Below, one piece after another: positions 20,400 through 30,964 of a DNA stretch of 64,000 bases. The translations under genes and the position numbers were made by a program. The stretch comes from Carallia brachiata (taxonomy: Eukaryota > Streptophyta > Magnoliopsida > Malpighiales > Rhizophoraceae): NCBI GenBank assembly GCA_021464245.1, contig JADCRB010000028.1, forward strand, positions 6,823,612 to 6,887,611, in the 5' to 3' direction. Within the stretch, counting starts at the first letter, position 1; each line of letters begins with the position of its first letter. The notes under the pieces were generated by a model, which was not told the DNA's origin, did no database searches, and saw only the letters and a list, made by a program, of their open reading frames with translations.

Positions 20400-20812
20400 A
20401 TCTCATCTAAGAACTCCATAATCTAGCCATCCTCATCAATGAATTTTGGGAGCAAAAAATTTAGAAACGATAGATTAGGGCCAGTGGTCGACGAAATATT
20501 ATCAGTTGCAGTTAGGGGATGCAAAACAGAAAAAATAAAAGTAAAAAGAGTAAAAGAGAGTACGGGGGCGGAGAATCTAACTATCCAAGCGAGGAAAAGG
20601 GAATTTATGGTTTTATAGATTCAATTACTGGCAAAGTGGTAACAGTGATTCATCAATTCCGTTCGGTAACAGTGGCTAATAACTGTCGTGGAATTACAAT
20701 GCTCCTCAACATCAATTTCTGCTTAATTGACAAACTGCCAGCTCCAAAAAGAAAAGAAAAATGTCGCCAAACACTATTTAGCAGCAAAAAATAGGATTCA
20801 ATAATCTTGAGA
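20400..20812 (-). repeat. Downstream flank of LRR module c''
   Basis: It is homologous to 3050-3331 joined to 6274-6495, and in its second half to 29695-29900 (CAAAGTGGTAACAGTGATTC, then TTGACAAACTGCCAGCTCC). It is the shared 3' flank of LRR exon c copies and shows that flanks were duplicated together with the exon. Confidence 0.75.
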
Positions 20813-21612
20813 CTAACCAGTTCCGTAGTGCAACAGTTCTATAGTGGTGTTGAGATCGCCCTCCCAACACCCTTTGTCATCAGCTTCTTCTTCTATCAGT
20901 TTCACTAACTTGAGCCTTGGTGTGATTGGGGCTAATCTTGAGAAAGTCTTCATCTTTGGACATTGTGTCACAATTACTTCCTTCAATGTTGGCAATTGGA
21001 AGGTGTGATATGTTGAGGAGAAGCAAGTGAGACTTTCCAAACAATCGAGTCTCAAAGTTTTCAAATTGGCCCAGGTAATCATCATCTGGTCTTCTCCGTC
21101 ATCGGGGTGGTCTTCCTCCTCTCTCACCACTATTTCCTCCACCATACGACATTCTCTTATGCCCCAGATATTGGGCTGTCGAGGAAGTGACCAGATTCAA
21201 TAAACCATCACATTTCCATACATCAAGATGGGACAGATTTCCAAAAGATGCAACAGAAGGCGCAAAACTAAGCAAACTGGCACTGTTTCCAAATAGTCTT
21301 CAGATTGCAAAGACGTGCTAGCTTCATCTGTCCAATCGTGGAAACTGTCCTCCCTTGATGCTCTTCCTCACTGACAGTGACAGGTCCTTCCCAACAGAAC
21401 ACCTCCTGGAGCTCATTATTCACAACTTCGAGTATTTCCAAATTCCGGAATCGTGGGAGGAGAGCAGGGAGAAATGATGCTGACTTCTCATCAAGGTTTT
21501 CCAAACGGAGACACCTCAATTAATCCGATAGGAGGGCCTGAAATCGGGCATCCCTTGTCAATTGTGCGTCCCTACCGGTCAAAGTCAACATTTCTAAGTT
21601 GGGAATGACCTG
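20813..21612 (-). pseudogene. Decayed LRR exon c''
   Basis: Compared with intact exon c, this copy keeps the splice acceptor (CTGCGCAG then GTCATTCCCAAC, exon start 21612) and blocks such as SASFLPALLPRFRNLEILEV, NLKTIWKQ, MITWANLKTLRLDC and LTCFSSTYHTFQ. It has an in-frame TAA near the FQALLSD block (about 21520), a deletion removing the segment after IWKQ, and a shift before the EIVVREEE region. The terminal 110 codons are still open, ending DLNTTIELLHYGTG with stop at 20813. It cannot encode a complete exon. Confidence 0.85.
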
Positions 21613-22670
21613 CGCAGACCAATCAAGCAGAAGGACTTGAAAGTAGCACGATTTTAGATTTTGATATTTCTCCAAAGGGAATCAAATAAAACTTCTTACT
21701 AATTATTACTAAAATTTTGAGCATCTACATGACTAATTAATAACATATTTATATTTAGATGTTGTTTTCCTATTGTAATATTGTATTATTATATTTCAAA
21801 TTTCTTCCCATGAGACATAAATTTTACCTTTTCCTTTTCTATTTTCAAACTCATATTTTGAAGAGAAAATGACAAATTCCTCGAATCTTTAAGTGCAATG
21901 TCATTTTCAGGTGTCACTTATATCAAACTTGTATTTTTTTTTTATATAAAAGCCTTTGACAATATTATATCATTTTAAGAAAAAAAATATTCATATTATG
22001 GTTAAAATGAATGCTAATCCACGATTGGCAATTCAAAATAATTCGTTATTCTATTAATGCAAGCAGTGTTGGGCAATCTCATTTTTCTTGAAAACCCAAA
22101 AAATTTGGTTAACTGTGAAAATCGAAACTCATTAAGCTGAAGTAAATCTATTTTTTTATTCAATTAAAGTTATTTTTTTAATTTTAGAAAGTCACACTTA
22201 ACTAAATTGAAATGTTATCTTCTATGTATATTTTTATTTTTCATTTAAATAATACTAGAATTATTACCGATAAATATATGTATAATAAGTAAATTTCACT
22301 AAAGTATTATTACGTCTTTTATAATGACTTATTTATTTTATACAATGATAATTATAGTTTATTTCCCAATAAATATATCAAAATTATATATATGTTACAT
22401 TAAAATTAGAATTTTTATTATAATTTTTTGGAAATTAATTGTCAACCAGTTAAAAAATTAAAAACTGAACTGAACCAAAAATTTTAATTAATTAAAAGTT
22501 ATGAACAACTTTGATTTTTAAAATGGTCCAAGCAAAATAAAGGTCGGTTTGGGTTTTAATCTCAACTGAACCATGAACTTCTCCAAATTGGCACAGCTAT
22601 TAGCTAACGATACCAAGGGATTTTTAGATGATGATTTTTTTTGACTAAAACAGTTCAACTTTATGCAAAA
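21613..22670 (-). other. Relic of the b-c intron of the c'' module
   Basis: The sequence aligns with intron 7 of the main gene (30965-32871): GATGTTGTTTTCCTA near 21758, CAGGTGTCACTTATATCAA near 21909, and GATTGGCAATTCAAAATAAT near 22023 have counterparts near 31670, 31773 and 32120. It includes the insertion at 22059-22596. Homology ends at about 22670 where a large insertion starts. Confidence 0.7.
22059..22596. mobile_element. Intronic insertion shared by modules c' and c'' (538 bp)
   Basis: This segment is present here and at about 32152-32714 but missing from intron 3 of the main gene, where the flanks join directly. Flanks CTATTAAT and CTATTAGC suggest a 7-8 bp target duplication. The ends GCAGTGTTGGGCAA and its partner near 22590 are weak inverted repeats. 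An 8-bp duplication would fit a hAT-type element. No coding capacity. Confidence 0.55.
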
Positions 22671-25600
22671 CGGAAAAGTTTAAGAAACGTAGACCATGCA
22701 CCGAGCCGTGCACGCATCTGACGTGGAGGAAATAAAAAAATATATCTACGTGGAACCTGGAAAGAAACGGGGCAAATGACATTTTTGTAATTTCCAAAAG
22801 ATTCCCCCTAAAACTTGAGTCAAAAGTAATGTAAATTTGATTATCGCGCCGAAAGAAATCCTATGTAAAGCAAAGAAGATCCTTTAAAAGCTTCTGTTCG
22901 AATCTAACAAGGAAGACAACCCTGGAACCCTTGTTCTTGTTAAATTTCAATATTCCTATCTTGAAATAGGACGATTGATTTGCAAAACGCCATTGTGGAC
23001 CCTTGGGTGTTCTTGCAAGTAGGACGATCTCCAAAATTTGGATATAAGGAGGGAACTGCAAAAGAGGTGGAGTAGAAGAAGGGGCGCAGGAGAGATGCAG
23101 AGCTGGGTAACCCCAAGTGTGATTTTGCATTGAAGAGATGCCGGACAAAAATCATCCAATCAGGGAGAAAGCGGAAATCGTAAGGGATTAATTTTGAAAT
23201 TTGTCCTGTTCTGTTGTTCTGCGTATTTGCAAATTAAGTTTGATTCATATGAATTTGTAGAACGCGTAAAGTCTATCGGGGTATATAATTTTATTTTAAA
23301 ATCTTTTTGTAGGGTAATTTCATACTACTTTATGTGGGTGGTGTTGATAGTATGAAATCTTGAAGTTATGCTTACACCTGAACTAAACGTACAATCAGTG
23401 AAGGTAAATGTGCTATGAAGTTTGCTAAAAGAAGACCAAATTTATTGATTTTTGTAATTGTTATTTGATGGTTGATTGATATGTATTATTCTGTTCGACG
23501 GATGCAATAGGAAATTTGTTATGAATTTACAAGGGATTGGAAGTTGTTTAATTAATCTCCAAAGGGCACAAACTTTATATGTGTGGCTGTGTGGTAGTGG
23601 TTATATAGAGTAATTAGCTTCTGATTTTCAGTTTAAAGGCCTGCGTGCTTGTTTAGCAAAAAGTAAGAATTTTGTGGTGGTCATTGAAAAGGTATACTTG
23701 AAATGATTTCGTATTTTTGTGAGACAATGATATGTAACAGTAGGAGAAGATTTACAGGTTAGAAATTGTGGGTTAATAAAGTTGATCTATCATGTATGAG
23801 AAATAGCGGATATAGGTTAAATATAGTATAAATGATCGAACATAAAATTGAGTTACTAAAAAAGTAGAATAGATGTTGAAGGTAGAGCAGGAGAAACGAC
23901 TTTTTGATAAGCAAACAAACAACAAAGGGAAGAACGGGGACTGCAAATTTTGTGCAAGAGAAGATATGGAAGAAAAGATAGGGAAGACAGTAACACGAAG
24001 ACATATTATGTAGGGGGATTTAGGAAAAGAAAGGAAAAAAATTTTTGCCAAAAATTGAAACTAGGTGAAACCAAAAGGCATTATAGAATAGGAAAGCCCA
24101 AAAATGATGGATATGTACAGAGTAAAAGGAAAGACGTTGGGAAAGAGAAATTGTTGAGTAAAAAGTGGAGCAAAAGGTTAGATGAAGAAAATATGGATTA
24201 ATGAAAGACCATGTGAAATCATAATACGATAGAAATGTTTGATTAATGTTGGTTGGCATAAAAGAATAAAAGAATAAAGGGATAAAAGAATAAAAATAAA
24301 TAAACAAACATGACTGAAATTTGCATCACATGTTTGCTTTAGTAACAAAAAAAAATTGATTTGTAATTTAGTTGGCATAAATTAGTAAAAATTTTAAAAG
24401 AAAAAATAATACATGAATTTGTATATGGTTAACAACATAGCATCATAAAGGGCTAGAGTTTGAAGGAAAGAAGATTTAGGCGCGTACGTAACAGCCAACA
24501 AATAAACTATTTAGTTTGGCATCATGTATTGTGCGGGACTTGTCGCTATGCATGTGTGTGTATAACCCTTTGTGAAACTCAATTATATACGACCCGCTGC
24601 ATTCTTAGTACTAGCAGACAATAGCAGAGCATGTCTACTAGCCATTGCAGTGTAACAACTGGCGCGTTAACCTTGATAGTGCCTTTGCCGAAAGAACTGA
24701 AAGCACCTCACCAAATCATAGCCATGTGTCCTCTCTGATGTGGTTAAGCGGTTAGCTAATGTGAAAGAACTTTTAAAAATGTTACTTCGACTTTCACATA
24801 TGTAGTCTCCCTTTCCCTTCCTTGTTAGTTTTTTCACATTTGTCAACAGGGTGGAGTACTTGACAAGCGGGCAAATCGGAAATGCTTCGTTGAACAAGTT
24901 AGCAGCCAGTGGTTCCTGAATACACAGGCCCGAGTAGCCGATCCCAACTCAGATTAAAAAATTGAAGCAGTTTGGCATGAAAGCAAATGAGTTCGGAAGT
25001 GACCAATTTATGTCTTAGTAATATATGCAATATTCCGCATAATTAGCAGTTTCCAGTTTGGTTCTAGGCTCTGGTTATGCATGTATAAATGTTTGACTGT
25101 GGCAATGAATATGAAATGAGCCTTTTTGGAGAGGTATAGTGCGTATATTTGCTAGTTATTAGTTTGTAGCTTAATCGTTAATGTGAAAGAAAATAATGAG
25201 CATATATTTTTGAGCAGTTTGGAAAAAATTAAGTTGTAACGACTCAATTAAAAAGGATATTGCCCCAACATGAATGGAACATGCGCAGTTGTTATTTCCG
25301 TAAGAAACAAATGTTTATTGCGTCTATGTACTAACAAATAATGTGTATAAGAATTAAATTAAATCTTTTTCAAACTTACTCACAAGGCAAAAAATGAATT
25401 CAACAGTTGGAGTAATTGGTTAAATAAAGTTTAACAATTTTTTAATTTGAGTGAATTAGAAGCAATTGAACTCAAGTTATTGAAAATCAAATTAAAAGGA
25501 AGAGCAAAAGTTGCTTGAATAAATTGAAAACGCTGTAAGTATATGTGTAAATAGAATCGATTGAAATTTGTATAATTATTATATAATTTTTGTAAAGTAA

Positions 25601-27107
25601 ATTGTAACACGTTATTTATAATACAAAATAAAGTGAAATAGACGCAAATGTTAAAGAAATGTTTTATGCACTGAAAACTAACTGTATTAAAATATCAATT
25701 ATTTTTCCCTATTTAGTAGGATAATAATAACAATTTCAATAACCCCTAAGTACTGAAAAAATCGTAAAATTTGAAATTCATTTCAAATTTGATTTACTCA
25801 TCCCTTCATATGTCATGTTTTTCAAATAGTGTCTCTTTGCTACTTTATATCTCGTTGTTTCATAAGCTAAATTCGTCTCTCGCTTGATGCAACGGTTCTC
25901 ATCATATACAATTATTACTCAATTTTTTTTTCCAGTTACTATAGTTATTAATCTTAATGCCTTTTATTGTTTGCATAAAAATCTATGTAAATAATTTAAC
26001 TTTAACTAATTTTTGGTTTTTGGGAATAACAAACTTTTTATGTCTTGTTTTATTAGTCATTTGTGCTACTTAATTTTAATTAATTAGTATAGGGACTGCA
26101 ACACGCAGCTTAGATTTATAGGGAAACAACTCTTCCATTATTCAGCATTACCAACTATGTCATCCAGTAAGTTTTTTGTTTAAGTTACGGACGTATTCTA
26201 TTTTTCCTCACTACAGCTCAAGGTTTTTCCTCGCATTCGCATCCCTCTATGTTTATCTAATTCATGAAATTTTTTGGCTGGTTCACCTACATTAACCCCA
26301 TCCTCCTTCTCGCTTATTGGTAGGTGGATGACCTTTTAGGGAACAAAGGAAATATTTACAATGTTAATATTTTTGTCTGGTCACCACGTTCATACTGCAT
26401 CACTCATCTCTAAAAACGATAAATTGAAAACGTTGAATACAACTTTACGTTCCAGTTTCATTGCAAATAAAGAATAAAACTTTGCTTGCAGTACACTTAG
26501 CTATCTTTATAGCAGATTGCATCCACATTTGTTTATATATTGCAGCTTTGCACATTAACTCCACATAAATCCTCACTATGAGATTATATATGCACACTAT
26601 GGATGCGTCTCTTCCTCTTCATTGCACACAAGCTTTCGCAAGTGCCTTCGCTGTCATTGACATCAACAAGCTGCCTCACTGCAACTATTCTGCCATCAGT
26701 CCTCTGTTTCACATTTCTTTCAAAATCTTTGTGAAAGAAGTTATGTGCTTCGCCATTAATTTTAGAGCCAAATTCTGCAATTCACCAGCATCTGCAAATG
26801 ATCTGCATTTTGTAACAACTTATCCCAATGCAGCAGCTCCCATAGCAATACTAGTGTATAAAGAAATTTTACCTGCACATGTAGCTCGCTTTCTTGCATT
26901 GCCATCTTTTTTTCTTCCCACTTTCCTTTTTTGCCTATGTCACTACTAATCGCCGCACCAATTTACATGTCAGTTACAACTTGTTTTCTCCTCAAACAAA
27001 TCATACATACATGACCAAAAATACATATGTGGCAAGCCCCATTGAAAACCATCTTTGAAATTACAACAAACCACCAAGCACTTAAATGTAACATATCATT
27101 CATTTAC

Positions 27108-27247
27108 CTCAGTAGGATGTACTTTCGTATACTGGCGCTCCGTGCAAAACCTTCTCCGAACCCAGTTTGTGTCCCAAAACTCTGGTGGATATACGTTTCC
27201 GCTTTTCTAACAAAGTCTCTGAACGCAAGTCGCTCAAAGTAGAATAT
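27108..27247 (-). pseudogene. Exon-like segment with splice sites, unknown family
   Basis: On the minus strand, TTTTGATGTAG is a splice-acceptor-like boundary, followed by about 140 bases open in one frame (ERLAFRDFVRKAETYIHQSF is part of it) and ending at GAG/GTAAATG, a good donor. I do not recognise the sequence. Similar exon-like pieces at 27617-27677 and 28577-28960 lie on the same strand. They may be exons of a captured or unknown gene. Confidence 0.3.
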
Positions 27248-27616
27248 CTACATCAAAAACATAAAACACTATTAACTTGTACACATAACTCTCAAAGTAC
27301 TCACAGCTCCTCGTCTACAGCACTGCGAACTTCTAATCATAACTCGTGCGACCACTACATGACTATATCTGGCTACTACCTAACCTTTTAGCAGTTTGCA
27401 ATAAGTCCCAAAAGCCACTAATTTGCGTAATGTTTATGTGGTTACAAACAACCACGGATGCAAATAGACATGCATAATACAACGACCATGCCTCTATTCT
27501 TCTGAGTAGGATACATTGATATCCTGGCATTTGCGTCTTGGTTGTTTTCTCGAACAGCCTGCTTCACCAGGATTCTCATCAATTGCATTTTAATGTTCTG
27601 TCTCAGGCATTTCAGG

Positions 27617-27860
27617 CTAATTAACATGTGCACAAACTACAACAGTTAATGCCGTCAAGTTCTTCCCTACTGATGCCTGCAGTAAAGTTAATTTACCCTT
27701 CTCTCAAATCTATGTCACATTGCATGGTAAGTATCATCAATGTTTATTACTAGTTTTTTCTATACTAATTAACAAACTTACAATTGCATTTTGCCTCCCA
27801 GCTTCACCTGCCATATTCTTGTTCAACATGTACCACTTCCCGTTTTCCAAGGAATCAATA
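27617..27860 (-). pseudogene. Two exon-like segments and a 100-bp intron, unknown family
   Basis: The minus strand reads an open segment containing WYMLNKNMAGEAGRQNAI ending at 27782 before GTAAGTTTG, and resumes after TTTACTGCAG at 27677 as ASVGKNLTALTVVVCAHVN and a stop at 27617. The junction keeps the frame. The intron has canonical ends and a plausible length. The family is not recognised, and no start exon can be assigned. Confidence 0.3.
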
Positions 27861-28576
27861 ACTTATTTTAAAAAAAAAAAAAAAAAAAAAAAACCACCAC
27901 GTTTTAATCCAAAATAAATTAAACTTTTGCCCTTACTTGAAGATACTCCAGCCAGTAACACTTTTTTCAACTTCTTTTCCTTCATGTTCACACTTCTTTG
28001 CTACTATTTCCTATCATGTCTGTTTCCACCTTCACATTCCCCTCTTCTTTGACAGACTTCTTGATCCATTAAACTACATTTACTACACAATTATTTACCT
28101 TCACAAAATCATATTCTACCCAGCATCATGTCTCAGCACAACCACCATCCATTTTTTAGCGTTTTATGCCCATTAGCCAACCGACCTATTCCTTTATATA
28201 ATTATCTTCTTTTTTGCTAATTGCCAAATTACCATTAATCATTCCCTACACAACATACTAGCATCAATTCCATTTTCACTTTACTACACTTGGAATGTGT
28301 TTCAGAGACAAACAGTAACTCTACTCCAACAGTAGAACCACCACTGCACAAATTCAAAGTGTTCCCCTTACGATTGCTGCTTTATATGTTCACCTTTAAT
28401 TTTAAGATCTCGGATACTACAACATTACTTTGCTTAACATCATTAACCTCTCCACGTAAATACCAAATTTAAACTATTTCCTTTCTACTGAATGCATTCT
28501 CATTCTTTGACCCAAAAAACAAAAAAACCAAAAAAAAAAAAAAAAGCATCCTAAGCAGACTCATTTATAACACACT

Positions 28577-28960
28577 TACCAGCAGTAAAACTCCACGAAG
28601 TTCGTCGGCCACGCTTGCAGCAAATACCCACCACTTGAATTCCCCTTCGATAAGCCGCTGCCACCGCTTGTTGCCAATACGCAGCCCAGTTATTCTCTCC
28701 TCAATGACTTCGTCGTTGATAGCCTCCTTTAAGTCAAAGCCATTTACGATCTCCTTCAACGCAGTGAAAAAGGTCCTCTAGCTTGAAGAAAGCATAGGAA
28801 GCGCCAATATTAAATGCCCCCAAACTGTATCTTCCGTGAATGCACTAACTCCGTCTACTTCTTCATCGAACTACCCAAGTCAAGATTTACTCCATAATTA
28901 GATGCTCGCCCTGAATTTGCAGACCGACAGAAAGGCTTTCATCGAGAAGTTGCTGCTTTT
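28577..28960 (-). pseudogene. Exon-like segment with donor site, unknown family
   Basis: About 60 codons on the minus strand (including GFDLKEAINDEVIEERITGL and KRWQRLIEGEFKWWVFAAS) end at CTGCTG/GTAAGTGTG, a near-perfect donor. The same frame is open further upstream except for one TAG (around 28780), so it is either a broken exon or starts downstream of it. The composition looks coding. I do not recognise the product. It sits near the end of the 6.5-kb insertion. Confidence 0.35.
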
Positions 28961-29243
28961 TTTTTTTTTTTAGCTCAATTAGTGAACCCTAATTTCAAAA
29001 TCACTTTCCCTTTTCATATACTTTTGTCGGTTAACCCCTTCTCAAATTTGAAATTTGCATATGCGATGTTCACACTATTAATATTTTTTTTGAATTTTGT
29101 TCACTATTAATATGGGACCCATGTTTAGTACACGTAGGACAACTGCTCACACGTTTTCAATTAAATTGCGGACTGCCAGCTCAGATTCCACGTCCCCGTG
29201 TTTAATTCTCGGTGTAATAGGATGCGTATATGTAGCGGGGTCA

Positions 29244-29690
29244 AATGCATAAATGACGGACGCACAAAAAGAAGTTGGAGCAAATGTCCGTACCTTCTCA
29301 GCTGAAAAAAATGATCGTTGAAGAGAATTATCAAATTGGCTTTCCAGTTCGTTTTCTTGAAAGCTCCCACTTTCTGAAGTAAATAATTCTATATTGGGGC
29401 AACTAAAAACATCTAAATGTTTTAAGATTGACCACTCAAAAGTATGCATTTCTGTGTAGAGTCTCTTGAGTTGTTCCAAACCATAAAGTCTCAGAGTTGT
29501 CAATTTGGGAAACTGAAACCTAGCAATTACTTCCGTTTCTTCATCTGTCTCAATAATTTCCTCAATCCCACAAAACAGAAGCTCAAGCCGTTCAAGCTGC
29601 AGAAGACCCTTACCCTTGGCAATGAAGGCTGGAAAAACATTTTTCAGATTTGGGCATTCGAAAGCATAGACTACCTGTAAATTATTAAAG
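29244..29690 (-). pseudogene. 3' half of LRR exon b''
   Basis: Minus-strand sequence from FECPNLKNVFPAFIAKG through GIEEIIETDEETEVIARFQF to SQFDNSLQRSFFSAEK is clearly the second half of exon b (compare 37852-38607 and 32872-33627). The splice donor GAGAAG/GTACGG is kept with exon end 29294. The 5' half is absent: at about 29690 the sequence switches directly to the downstream flank of exon c'. One in-frame codon pair (KG) is duplicated. No frame-destroying stop is seen in the retained part, but it has no acceptor of its own. Confidence 0.85.
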
Positions 29691-30001
29691 TAGAGAATCT
29701 AAGTATGATTCAATCACCGGTAAAGTGGTAACTCCGATTCATCAATTGAGTTTGTTTACAGTGGGTAATGGTTCTCACGGAATAAGTAAATGCAATTATC
29801 CTCAACATCGATTTGTGCTTTATTAACAAACTACCAAAAGAAAAGAAAAGAGACACCAAACACTGCATGGTAGCCAAAATAGGATTCAGTAATCTCAGAC
29901 TAACAAGTTCCGCCATGGAGCTGTCCTATAGTGGGTTGAGATCGCTCTCTCAATGCCCTTTTTCATCGTCATCTTCTTCTTCTTCATCATCTCTATCTTC
30001 T
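29691..30001 (-). repeat. c' downstream flank with TCTTCA trinucleotide expansion
   Basis: From 29695 to 29940 it matches the flank next to c'' (20585-20830), including a second copy of the exon-c tail (GTTGAGATCGC, then CAATGCCC). From about 29955 to 30150 an expansion of TTCATC/TTCTTC units runs into exon c'. The expansion lies between two copies of the exon-c tail, implying slippage plus duplication. Confidence 0.75.
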
Positions 30002-30964
30002 TCATCTCGTCTTCATCTTCTTCAAGGTCTTCATCTTCTTCAAGGTCTTCATCTTCTTCAACTTCATCTTCTTCATCTCGTCTTCATCTTCTTGATCTTC
30101 GCCTTCATCTTCTTCATCATCTTCATCTTCATCTTCTGCCAGTTCTACACACAACTGTTGTATGGTAGTGTTGAGATCGCCCTCCCAACGCCCTTTGTCA
30201 TCGTCATCTTCTGCCAGTTTCACTAACTTGAGTCTTGGTGTGAATGGGGCTAATCTTGAGAAAGTCTTCAACTTTGGACATTCAGTTACAATTACTTCCT
30301 CCAAAGATGGAAATTTGAAGGTGTGATGTGCAGAGGAGAAGCAAGTGAGACTTGCCAAACAAACGAGTTTTAAAGTTTTCAAATTGGCCCAGGTAATCAT
30401 CTGGTCTTCTCTGTCATGATCTTCCTCTCTTGCCACAATTTCCTTCACCACATCGCATTCTCCTATGCTCAATGTTTTGAGATGCCTCACACATTGAGCT
30501 GTTGAAGAAGTTAGCAAATTCAATAAACCTTGACAATCCCATACATACAGATTGGACAGATTTCCAAAGGATGCAACTGAAGGCCCCAAACTAATCAAAT
30601 TGTCACACTCATATACTTCTAAAGTCTCTAGGTCTTTGAACATCTCTTCCAGTTGGCAATCCTGTTTCCAAATGCTCTTCAGATCATGAAGAACATTTAG
30701 CGTCATGTGTCCAATCCTAGGGACCGCACTCCCTTGATTTTCCCCACACGGGAACAGCTCTTTGAGCTCATTATTCGCCACTTCGAGTTCTTCCAAATTT
30801 CGGAATCTTGAGAGGAGAGCAAGGAGAAATGATGCTGACATCTCATCAAAGCTTTCCAAACGAAGAAAGCTCACCTTATCAAATAAATGTGTAGGAAGTT
30901 GGGCATCCAGCATCATTTGTGCGTCGTTACCGGCCAATGTCAATTCTTCCAAGTTGGGAATGAC
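30002..30964 (-). CDS. LRR exon 8 (c'), candidate terminal exon
   Basis: It starts after CTGTGCAG at VIPNLEELTLAGNDAQMM and tracks exon c closely (SASFLLALLSRFRNLEELEV, LKSIWKQDCQLEEMFKDLE, GPSVASFGNLSNLYVWDC). Where exon c has a donor after TEL, this exon reads VELAEDEDEDDEEDEGED and on into an expanded acidic stretch, then a basic LKKMKTLKKMKTLKKMKTR tail and a stop at 30002. The donor is thus lost to a trinucleotide expansion. The acidic-then-basic tail is unusual for an LRR receptor and may be an artefact of slippage that is tolerated at the C-terminus. Confidence 0.75.
   Translation of the reverse strand, partial: VIPNLEELTLAGNDAQMMLDAQLPTHLFDKVSFLRLESFDEMSASFLLALLSRFRNLEELEVANNELKELFPCGENQGSAVPRIGHMTLNVLHDLKSIWKQDCQLEEMFKDLETLEVYECDNLISLGPSVASFGNLSNLYVWDCQGLLNLLTSSTAQCVRHLKTLSIGECDVVKEIVAREEDHDREDQMITWANLKTLKLVCLASLTCFSSAHHTFKFPSLEEVIVTECPKLKTFSRLAPFTPRLKLVKLAEDDDDKGRWEGDLNTTIQQLCVELAEDEDEDDEEDEGEDQEDEDEMKKMKLKKMKTLKKMKTLKKMKTR

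Larger units (their letters stand above)
22671..29243. mobile_element. 6.5-kb insertion in a decayed LRR module
   Basis: Left of 22670 the b-c intron relic ends at TTTATGCAAAA; right of 29243 the relative continues as AATGCATAAATGACGG in the module's b exon end. The insert has no polymerase or transposase and no clear LTR or TIR. It is strand-asymmetric: about 23.7-24.5 kb is purine-rich on the plus strand, while 25.8-28.5 kb is pyrimidine-rich. It holds unique-looking DNA, exon-like pieces on the minus strand and a run of 26 A at 27868. It could be a Helitron-type gene carrier or a translocated segment; the class is undetermined. Confidence 0.45.

Noticed and set aside
22861..23159. Three overlapping minus-strand frames of 67-95 codons
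   Set aside because: No recognisable domain, no splice context and no conserved start; overlapping frames point to chance.
23759..24307. Hydrophobic minus-strand frames resembling membrane proteins
   Set aside because: The plus strand is purine-rich here, so the minus strand reads as Phe/Leu/Ser-rich by composition.
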